Positions 36,576 through 43,846 of a DNA stretch of 43,846 nucleotides are shown one piece after another. The notes under the pieces were generated by a model that saw only the letters and a program-made list of their open reading frames with translations, was not told where the DNA came from and did not search any database. Source of the DNA: Candidatus Nomurabacteria bacterium (GTDB lineage Bacteria > Patescibacteriota > Saccharimonadia > Saccharimonadales > Saccharimonadaceae); assembly GCA_031261545.1 (NCBI GenBank), contig JAISJL010000033.1:1-43846 (forward strand), read 5' to 3'. The position numbers and the translations under genes are program-made. Each line of letters starts with the position of its first letter. The first letter of the stretch is position 1.

Positions 36576-36653
36576 GGCGAAAATAGCTCAGTTGGTTAGA
36601 GCGTCGGTTTGTGGTACCGAAGGTCGTGGGTTCGAGCCCCATTTTTCGCCCCA
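36576..36653 (+). tRNA. tRNA-His (anticodon GTG), G-1 and CCA encoded
   Basis: 8-bp acceptor GGCGAAAA/TTTTCGCC, anticodon loop TTGTGGT, TTCGAGC T loop, CCA. Confidence 0.95.
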
Positions 36654-36671
36654 TTATGGTATAATATAGTT

Positions 36672-37475
36672 ATGGATGTATTTTTTGTGATTTGGTGTTT
36701 TGTGTTTGGGGCAATTTTAGGGTCGTTTGCGGTGGCGACGTTTCACAGGATGTTTGATGACGATAAGAGCAAGCGATCGCACTGCGAGAAGTGTGGGCAT
36801 AAGTTGGGCTTGGCGGATTTGGTACCAGTAGTTTCGTGGATTTGGCTGCGTGGGAAATGCAGGTATTGTGGTGCTAAGATTGGGGCTTTGGAGATTATTG
36901 GGGAGATTGCGATGGGGCTACTCTTTGCTTTGGTTTATTGGTTTTTCCCTTTTGAGTTGGTGGATTTTTGGTCTATCCTTGCGTTTGGATTATTTTTGAT
37001 TTTATCTGTTGTTTTGATGATTTTGTTGATTTGCGATCAAAAAAAGCAACTTTTGCCAGTTTCGCTATTGACTTTTGCGGTAATCTGTGCTATAATGTAT
37101 AAGATAACCGCTTTGGTAGGCGGAGGCACTGGCGCGGGCTTGTTGCCAGTTTTGCTTGAGATTTTGTGGTCTATTTTGATTTTGAGCGGAGTGTATTTCT
37201 TGATTTATAAACTTTCGGGGGAGCGTGCAGTGGGAAGTGGGGATTGGATTTTGATGTTGCCGATGGCCATTGTGCTGGGGAATCCTGTTTTGGCGTTCTC
37301 GGAGATTTTTTTGGCTAACATTTTGGCGAGTTTGTTTGCGATTATATATATGGTTGTGAAAAAACGGAAACCTGCGCGATTGCCGCTGGCGCCGTTTGCG
37401 ATAATTGCCTTTTTTGTGATATTTCTTACGCAAAATGTGATTTTGGGGCTTGTAAAAAATCTTGGTTTGTTGTAA
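36672..37475 (+). CDS. Type IV prepilin peptidase
   Basis: GAILGSFAVATFHR, CEKCGHKLGLADLVPVVSWIWLRGKCRYCGAKI, GSGDWILMLPMAIVLG; TATAAT 6 nt before ATG. Confidence 0.92.
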   Translation: MDVFFVIWCFVFGAILGSFAVATFHRMFDDDKSKRSHCEKCGHKLGLADLVPVVSWIWLRGKCRYCGAKIGALEIIGEIAMGLLFALVYWFFPFELVDFWSILAFGLFLILSVVLMILLICDQKKQLLPVSLLTFAVICAIMYKITALVGGGTGAGLLPVLLEILWSILILSGVYFLIYKLSGERAVGSGDWILMLPMAIVLGNPVLAFSEIFLANILASLFAIIYMVVKKRKPARLPLAPFAIIAFFVIFLTQNVILGLVKNLGLL

Positions 37476-37486
37476 GATAGATGTAT

Positions 37487-38527
37487 ATGAAACTAGGTTT
37501 GCGAAAAGCAGGATTTACGATTGTCGAGGTGGTGTTGGTTTTGGCCATTTCGGGAGCGTTGTTCGTGGGGCTTTTGGCGGTGCAGGGGAATAACTTGGCT
37601 CGCAAGCGATACGCGGACGCTGTGAATAATTTTCGGGATTTTATGAGTTCGCAATATGATTTTAGCGTGAATATACAGAATTGGAGGGATGGAGAAGTCC
37701 CTGCTGGGTCTTGTGGCACAACTGGCGATGGACATTTGGGGCGAAGTAATTGTGTGATTTATGGTGTGATGGTGGAGTTTGGGCAAGGTGATTGCAACGA
37801 GGGGGCGGCGGATAGGTCGACTAATTGTTATGCACGGGTGAATTATGTGGTGGGGTTGGATTATGATTATAATTCGTTGTTTGATGCGGATGGGCAGAAC
37901 CACATTGGGTCTGATCAGCTCGAAGATTTGACAATACTTCAATCGGATACTGTTGCGCTACGGCGGGCTGGTCCTGGTCTGGAATATCATTTTCAGTGGG
38001 GCGCTGGTGTGACGGCGCCGGATGTGTGGATTGGCGATGTGCATAATGCTGACCGTGGCGTGGTGCAAGGGGCGATTTTGATTTTGCGCGCGCCGGTGAG
38101 TAATACGATCAAAACTTTTGTGTATAACGGTCCGTTGACGGGCGTTGGCGGGATATTGGGCGTTTCGGGTGTGAGCGCTTTTGATGAAAGTGGTGATACG
38201 GAAATATATGATGGTGATTTTATTGAAGGCAATGCGAATGTTGGTGTTCGGGCTATGGTTAATGAAGACAACATGGTGGCACGGAAGTTTATGTGTATCC
38301 GTAGCAGTGATAATTTCTTGCTGGGTGGGGCGAGTTCGCAAAGGATTCTGTCGGTTGGCGGCGGGTCGAACAATGGTTCGGCGGTGCAACTTTTGGATCA
38401 GGACACGCCTCGTGGCATGAACGGTGGTGGTGGTAGTTACATGTTGGAGACAATGCGTTGGGATGATTCGGGCGTGGTGCCGAGAATAATAACAGAGGAG
38501 AGAGAATATGAGGTTAAATGTGAATAG
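37487..38527 (+). CDS. Pilin-like protein with type III (class) signal
   Basis: KAGFTIVEVVLVLAISGALFVGLLAVQ. Confidence 0.88.
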   Translation: MKLGLRKAGFTIVEVVLVLAISGALFVGLLAVQGNNLARKRYADAVNNFRDFMSSQYDFSVNIQNWRDGEVPAGSCGTTGDGHLGRSNCVIYGVMVEFGQGDCNEGAADRSTNCYARVNYVVGLDYDYNSLFDADGQNHIGSDQLEDLTILQSDTVALRRAGPGLEYHFQWGAGVTAPDVWIGDVHNADRGVVQGAILILRAPVSNTIKTFVYNGPLTGVGGILGVSGVSAFDESGDTEIYDGDFIEGNANVGVRAMVNEDNMVARKFMCIRSSDNFLLGGASSQRILSVGGGSNNGSAVQLLDQDTPRGMNGGGGSYMLETMRWDDSGVVPRIITEEREYEVKCE

Positions 38528-39212
38528 GCATTTGCGTGGTGATACGATTATTGAGGTGATCTTTGCGATTACGGTGTTCTGTATGGTCTCGATTTTGACG
38601 ATTGCGATGATGAATCAGGGCTTGGCAACTGGAACGGCGTCGCTGGAAATTACATTGGCGCGTGAAGAAATGGATGCGCAGGCGGAGGCGATTCGGTTTA
38701 TTCACGATTCGTATGAAGTTGAGAGAAATCTGCCGGTGGTGAATCAGACGTATGAGCCGCTTTGGAGGGCTTTGCGCGAGAGGATTGTGGGCGACGTGGC
38801 GCCATTTGAGAGAAATGGTGAGACGTGCGAGATACCGACGGGCGATGGGATTTTTGCGCTGAATACACGCAAGATTGATCCGCGAACGACCGATCGAGAT
38901 GGTTTCGATGGAGTTGGCAGGACGATTGTTGATCCGGCAATGCTCGTGGATGGAGTAAACAGGTTCCGTCCTGCGCCGCTGTTTGCTAGAGTGGTTTATC
39001 TAACTGACGCTGATGATGTGGCAAATACTAATCTGGTGGCGGCGACTGGTTCGAACGAGATATTGCAGGTTGAGGGGATTTGGGTTCAGGCGGTGCAGGT
39101 TGCTGGATCACCGGTGATAGATTTTCACATTCGAGCTTGTTGGTCGGCTGCTGGTCGGAAAGTCGTGACAACGCTTGGGACAATTATGAGGGTTTATGAT
39201 CCAGATCGTTAA
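38508..39212 (+). CDS. Pilin-like protein with GDTIIE cleavage motif
   Basis: HLRGDTIIEVIFAITVFCMVSILTIAMM. Confidence 0.8.
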   Translation: MRLNVNRHLRGDTIIEVIFAITVFCMVSILTIAMMNQGLATGTASLEITLAREEMDAQAEAIRFIHDSYEVERNLPVVNQTYEPLWRALRERIVGDVAPFERNGETCEIPTGDGIFALNTRKIDPRTTDRDGFDGVGRTIVDPAMLVDGVNRFRPAPLFARVVYLTDADDVANTNLVAATGSNEILQVEGIWVQAVQVAGSPVIDFHIRACWSAAGRKVVTTLGTIMRVYDPDR

Positions 39213-39228
39213 AAAGGAGAGGAATAAA

Positions 39229-40122
39229 ATGAAAAAAGGTTTTACGATTATTGAAACTATGCTGTCGATGGTTTTCGTCGGAGCGATGATGCTGTCGATT
39301 GCAGTTCTGGTGATGAATATTTCCGAGACATATAATAAAGGTATTGCGGTGAAAAATGTCAATGCGGCGGGACGAGGGATTATAGATGACTTTAAGCGGT
39401 CGATTGCGGCGAGTCCGAGTTTTGGGTCGGTTGATGTTGCTTGTAGCGCTTTTAATGCTGCTCATGTGTGCATACGCAATGATGGTTATGAGGCGGATGG
39501 TGCGGACGGGACTGGCGCTTTTGGTGTTGTTAATTACGATGCGACGATTTATTATCAGGGGAACGATAAACCAAATGGGGATGCAGCATATGCTGGAGAC
39601 GGTGGGCGCAGATTTTGCACTGGATTGGTGAGTTATGTGTGGAATTATCGGCAAAACTTTAATGATAATGGGACGATGAAAACTGGCGGCGATGAGCATA
39701 GCGTGGGAGATAATATTTATGCAAGCGACAATGCGCGACCGGTCAAGCTGGTGAAGGTTAATGATTATGGGCGTGATTATTGTAAATATGACACGGTGAA
39801 CCATAGATATTTTAAGCAAATTGAAGACATAGATAAGCCGGAGGAGCTTTTGGATCAGAGCGATGAAAATGATATTAGCTATGAAAACTTGGTTTTGTAT
39901 GATTTGGTGATTTTTGAGAACGAGAGAAACAGGAATATTGCACAAGATAGCAATCAAGTTTTCTATTCCGGTAGTTTCGTTTTGGGGGCGTGGAGCGGAG
40001 TTGATTTGGACGTGCCGGGTGCTACGTGTATTGTTCCGGGCGAGGCGGTTGATTCGCCAGAGTTTTATTGTGCCGTCAATAAGTTTAATTTTGCGCAGCG
40101 AGCTGTGGGAAGTTCGCAATAG
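39229..40122 (+). CDS. Pilin-like protein (PilW-like position)
   Basis: MKKGFTIIETMLSMVFVGAMMLSIAVLVMN; SD AAAGGAGAGG. Confidence 0.85.
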   Translation: MKKGFTIIETMLSMVFVGAMMLSIAVLVMNISETYNKGIAVKNVNAAGRGIIDDFKRSIAASPSFGSVDVACSAFNAAHVCIRNDGYEADGADGTGAFGVVNYDATIYYQGNDKPNGDAAYAGDGGRRFCTGLVSYVWNYRQNFNDNGTMKTGGDEHSVGDNIYASDNARPVKLVKVNDYGRDYCKYDTVNHRYFKQIEDIDKPEELLDQSDENDISYENLVLYDLVIFENERNRNIAQDSNQVFYSGSFVLGAWSGVDLDVPGATCIVPGEAVDSPEFYCAVNKFNFAQRAVGSSQ

Positions 40123-40134
40123 AAAGGTTGAAAA

Positions 40135-41454
40135 ATGAAAAAGAAGGAGTATAATAGAATTATGAAGAATAAATTAAACGGAGCGGTGTCGCTATATGTT
40201 GTGATTTTTACAACGCTTTTGCTTTCGATTATTTCGCTGGGCTTTTTGCGAATTATGTTGGGCGAGCAACAGTCGGCGACGGATAAGGACATGTCAGCGA
40301 GTGCTTATGATGCGGCGATGGCTGGTGTTGAGGACGCGAAAGTGGCAGTGTTGGCTTACCAAGAGTGCGCAAGCAAGGGGTTTGCTGAAGGCACGACGGG
40401 AAAGGGGCTGCTTTGCTCGGATGTTTTAGTTGCATTTACGACTGTTGCTAATGGCGCTAGTGCTTGCGATACAGTTTCATATGCGTTGGGAGATTGGCGC
40501 GCTGATCAGAACGCTGACGGCCTGGACGGTCATCCGGAGACGCCGATACAGCAAAACCCTGGCGACGCTGATTCCACATATCTTGATGAGGCGTATACCT
40601 GCGTAAAGATTAAGTCTGATACGCCGGATTATTTGGCGGAACTTTCGAGTGAATCACCGTCCTTGGTGATACCATTGCGGTTTAGATATTTGCTTGATAC
40701 GCCTAATATGATGGCATCATCGGTGAATAAAATTATTGTTCGATGGGGCAGGGCGGAGGATGCTAATGGTGCTGCTTTGAGTATTGTTGACAATTGTGAC
40801 GAGGGTATGAATTGTTTTCTTCCGCGAGGCACGGATGGAACGACGCAGATTCCGGTAATCAGGTGGCAGTTGATTAACCCTGGTACAAGTTTTAGTTTGG
40901 ATGATCTGAACGCTATAAATAAACACGCTGCGCTGTTCTTAATTCCATCCACTGATGGCGGAGCGGTCAACGTTGTCGATGGCGGAACCGTTAGGCAATC
41001 TGGCAGTGCTATCCAAAATACTTCTGCGTATGATGTGATTCCAGAGGGACACACGCCAATATCTATCGCATGCGACACTAGCGGTAATTATGCCTACCGA
41101 GGATACGCTTGCGAAGCGCAGATTAGTTTGCCTGCGGAGGCTCCGATTCCGATTGCATCATCTGGTGCACTGCTCCGATTGACAGCATATTATGGCTCGA
41201 AGACGAGTATTTCGGTTGAGGGACAAAACAGCGCGAATCAGACAGTTATGTTTGATGCTGTGCAGCCAGAGGTTGATTCGACAGGGCGAGCGAGTGATTT
41301 GTTCCGACGAGTGTTGACGAGGATTGATTTGACGGACGCATATTTCCCGTATCCAGAATATGCTTTGGAGTTACGCGATTCGGACGCCAATCTTTGTAAA
41401 AACTTTTTGGTGTTGTCGGGCGGTGCGCAAAGTCTTGATATTTCATGTAATTAA
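40135..41454 (+). CDS. PilX-like pilus assembly protein candidate
   Basis: NGAVSLYVVIFTTLLLSIISLGFLRIMLGEQQSA N-terminal TM; fourth gene of pilin operon; start may be 40162. Confidence 0.65.
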   Translation: MKKKEYNRIMKNKLNGAVSLYVVIFTTLLLSIISLGFLRIMLGEQQSATDKDMSASAYDAAMAGVEDAKVAVLAYQECASKGFAEGTTGKGLLCSDVLVAFTTVANGASACDTVSYALGDWRADQNADGLDGHPETPIQQNPGDADSTYLDEAYTCVKIKSDTPDYLAELSSESPSLVIPLRFRYLLDTPNMMASSVNKIIVRWGRAEDANGAALSIVDNCDEGMNCFLPRGTDGTTQIPVIRWQLINPGTSFSLDDLNAINKHAALFLIPSTDGGAVNVVDGGTVRQSGSAIQNTSAYDVIPEGHTPISIACDTSGNYAYRGYACEAQISLPAEAPIPIASSGALLRLTAYYGSKTSISVEGQNSANQTVMFDAVQPEVDSTGRASDLFRRVLTRIDLTDAYFPYPEYALELRDSDANLCKNFLVLSGGAQSLDISCN

Positions 41455-41456
41455 AG

Positions 41457-42590
41457 ATGGAAAAAGACGAGACGATTGTTGAAGTTTTTAACGATACGCC
41501 AGAGCAGAAGAGGCGAAGAAGCTTTATTCTGCGGTTTGTTGGGACTTTCTTGGCTTTTATTTTTGATGGTTTTCGGCGCTATTTGAGGCAGCGGATTGTG
41601 CCGATTGTAGTGCTTGTGACATGGCTGGTGTTCTTTGGGATTTTGGGCGTGGAACTTTTGTTTTCACAGAATTATGTGACGGATTATTGGGTGTTGAAGA
41701 TTTTTGGGTCGCATGCGGTTTGGTGGTATGAACTGGCAGATTGGATGTTGCGAAATCTGGCCTTTTCGTTGACGACGGTCTTTTTGTTAACGGCTTTAGT
41801 GTTGTTTGTTTGTCGGGCGTTGTTGAATTATCGCGGAATGGTGGCTTTGGCGTTTCGGCATATTCTGCGCGTGGTTGCGGGAGTGCCGATTTTTGTGTTT
41901 TTGTTGGCGATGGTGATTTGGACTGGAGTGGGGACGTTTTCGGAAGATTATGGAAATGTGCAAACTTTTGCGTCGAGAGCTGGTGATTTAGGTGAGTTTT
42001 CGGAGAATAATTTGCCAAAGTTTTGGATTTTGACAGAGAAGATTGAGAAAGATGATGAGTTTTATAAAAATCGAACGGTTGCTGAAAAGTTGGCAGTGAA
42101 CACGGAAGTTGGAAACTTTATAAAGTTACAAAATGGACCTTTGACCGTGGAGCAACATAAATTGCGGAATTATCTGAACATTGCGCCCGTGTCGTTGGAC
42201 GAAATGTTGGCGGGCGAGAGCGATTTTCGGTGGCGGATTTTGACACCGTTTGAGTCGGCTTATCATATGTTTGGCGAAGATGGTGAGTATAACTTGAAGT
42301 TTTTGAGCGTTGACGGACATTTCGAGGCGGTGTATAATTTGGCGGGGGAACTTTTGACAGTGGAAAATGATCCAGATAATGCGGCGACGTATAATTTTGC
42401 GCCGAGTGGTAAATTGCACACGGAGTTTGATGTGAAGCCGTATTATCTTTGGGGTAACGATGGTGAGGGGACGGATTTTTCGCGGAGCGACATTGTGCGA
42501 AATGTGACGAAGTTTTTTGCCAACAAAGATGCGCAGCGGAGGTATGAGGATATTAAGGCGCGAGTCATTGAAACTTATGGAGAAATATAG
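41457..42590 (+). CDS. Multi-TM protein with soluble C-terminal half, unknown
   Basis: Three hydrophobic segments then about 220 aa soluble; tightly downstream of pilin operon. Confidence 0.7.
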   Translation: MEKDETIVEVFNDTPEQKRRRSFILRFVGTFLAFIFDGFRRYLRQRIVPIVVLVTWLVFFGILGVELLFSQNYVTDYWVLKIFGSHAVWWYELADWMLRNLAFSLTTVFLLTALVLFVCRALLNYRGMVALAFRHILRVVAGVPIFVFLLAMVIWTGVGTFSEDYGNVQTFASRAGDLGEFSENNLPKFWILTEKIEKDDEFYKNRTVAEKLAVNTEVGNFIKLQNGPLTVEQHKLRNYLNIAPVSLDEMLAGESDFRWRILTPFESAYHMFGEDGEYNLKFLSVDGHFEAVYNLAGELLTVENDPDNAATYNFAPSGKLHTEFDVKPYYLWGNDGEGTDFSRSDIVRNVTKFFANKDAQRRYEDIKARVIETYGEI

Positions 42591-42602
42591 TATTATAGTA
42601 AT

Positions 42603-43781
42603 ATGAACGAGAAGATAATTGGAGTGATTTTTGGTGGACGAAGCACGGAGCATGATATTTCGATTGTGTCGGCGATTAGCGCGGTGATAAAGCCGCTCTT
42701 GGCGGTGGGTGAAAAAGTTTTACCGATTTATATTGACAAAGAAGGCGTTTGGCGTGCGGGAGAGGATTTTGGGAAGATTGAGAATTATAAGGCGGACAAG
42801 TTTGCTTCAATGCTTGAGAAAAACAAGCCGGTGATGTTGGATTTGAACGGGGGATTGACGATTATTTTCGGTGAGGCGAGAGTCTTCCGTGGGGCGATGC
42901 GAGCAAAGATCGACATCGTTTTCCCTGTGATGCACGGCGGATATGGCGAAGACGGGAGTCTTGCGGGAATTTTGCGGATGGCTGGGGTGCCGTTTGTGGG
43001 ATGTGATTTGGAGGCGAGTGCGGTGGCGATGGACAAGGTTTTGGCGAAGGAAGTGGCGGTGGCGAACGATATTGCGACGCCGAAGTTTTTACATTTTGCG
43101 AGCGAAGAATTTCGTGGAAATCCCGAGGGCGTGATTGAGGAGATTTTGGACAAATTGGATTTGCCGGTTTTTGTGAAGCCGCCGAGGCTGGGGTCGTCAA
43201 TTGGGATTACCAAAGTTTCGCGAAAAGAGGACTTGGGCAATGCTTTGGAGGTCGCGGCGTTTTATGACAGCGAGATTTTGGTGGAAGAGGGCGTGCGCAA
43301 TTTGATTGAAGTAACGGTGCCGATTATCGGGAGTGATGAAGATTTGTTTGTGGCAAATGTTGAAAAACCTTTGGCGAAAGATGATGGTGTGTTTGATTTT
43401 GAGACGAAATACATGAAAGGTGGGAAAAAGGGCGGAAAAGTTTCGGGCGGTTCGGATTCGGCGCAGGGTTATAGTGAGGTTCCGGCTAACCTATCGGGAG
43501 ATTTGTATGAACGAGCGCAGGAAATTGCCAAGAAAGTTTACACGGTTGTGGGTTGCCGAGGAATTGCAAGGATTGATTTGTTGATTGATCCGAAGCAGGA
43601 TTTGATTTATTTCAACGAGATAAATCCGATGCCTGGTAGTCTTTACGCGCATAATTTTGCCAAAAGTGGGATTTCTAATGTTGATTTGGTGTTGAAGTTG
43701 TTGGATTTTGCGCGAAAAGATTATGAAAAACAGGAAAAGTTGAATAAGGTTTTTGATAGTAGCTTCCTTGAGCAATTTTAA
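42603..43781 (+). CDS. ddl: D-alanine--D-alanine ligase
   Basis: FGGRSTEHDISIVSA, PVMHGGYGEDGSLAGIL, VKPPRLGSSIGITKV, YFNEINPMPGSLYAHNFAKSG. Confidence 0.95.
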   Translation: MNEKIIGVIFGGRSTEHDISIVSAISAVIKPLLAVGEKVLPIYIDKEGVWRAGEDFGKIENYKADKFASMLEKNKPVMLDLNGGLTIIFGEARVFRGAMRAKIDIVFPVMHGGYGEDGSLAGILRMAGVPFVGCDLEASAVAMDKVLAKEVAVANDIATPKFLHFASEEFRGNPEGVIEEILDKLDLPVFVKPPRLGSSIGITKVSRKEDLGNALEVAAFYDSEILVEEGVRNLIEVTVPIIGSDEDLFVANVEKPLAKDDGVFDFETKYMKGGKKGGKVSGGSDSAQGYSEVPANLSGDLYERAQEIAKKVYTVVGCRGIARIDLLIDPKQDLIYFNEINPMPGSLYAHNFAKSGISNVDLVLKLLDFARKDYEKQEKLNKVFDSSFLEQF

Positions 43782-43826
43782 CATAAATATTCTCACTCTC
43801 TTAAGCAGGCTTTTGCAAGAAAGACT

Positions 43827-43846
43827 ATTTCAGGCACGCTCCTCAC
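43827..43846. repeat. Partial second copy of element-B sequence, cut by window end
   Basis: ATTTCAGGCACGCTCCTCAC versus ATTTCAGGCACGTTCCTCAC at 16089-16108. Confidence 0.75.

Noticed and set aside
1-43846. CRISPR array or Cas genes
   Set aside because: No regularly spaced direct repeats and no Cas-like proteins; the repeats found are dispersed inverted repeats.
1-43846. Alternative genetic code (UGA as glycine, as in SR1/Gracilibacteria)
   Set aside because: UGA serves as a terminal stop (for example the gene ending at 7254) and no conserved protein needs internal UGA readthrough.

Overview
The window reads as a Candidatus Saccharibacteria/Patescibacteria-like chromosome segment (inferred from gene content and style, not from a database search) with a mobile or defence region at its left edge. 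About 1-6.78 kb: 3' end of a C5-cytosine methyltransferase, a probable PD-(D/E)XK restriction enzyme, a second complete C5 methyltransferase, an ArdA-like antirestriction protein, a double-HTH protein, a truncated KilA-N fragment, and an uncharacterised minus-strand operon (PD-(D/E)XK-like nuclease plus three tandem single-pass membrane proteins, possibly a fourth small protein) preceded by a perfect 30-bp palindrome. About 6.8-43.8 kb: mostly housekeeping genes (trpS, pgi, ABC transporters, rny, aquaporin-like, pheS/pheT, HIT, FKBP, trxB, flavoprotein, secE/nusG, sugar-phosphate transferase, class I aldolase, rpmG, GH57, ftsH, murJ, prepilin peptidase and a pilin-like operon, ddl) plus tRNA-Pro(CGG) and tRNA-His(GTG). 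The plus strand of the chromosomal part is G/T-rich regardless of gene direction. A second small cassette at 14.95-15.96 kb lacks that skew and has a near-consensus promoter, a hairpin-rich leader and a 223-aa orphan protein. Main leads: (1) the nuclease/membrane operon at 4.8-6.75 kb; (2) a recurring TGATATAAT -10 element 6-9 nt from start codons and mature tRNA 5' ends, implying widespread leaderless transcription; (3) a set of long, multi-branched inverted-repeat elements, mostly in convergent intergenic gaps, some related to each other; (4) the orphan cassette near tRNA-Pro; (5) a dihydrolipoamide-dehydrogenase-like protein lacking its catalytic residues.
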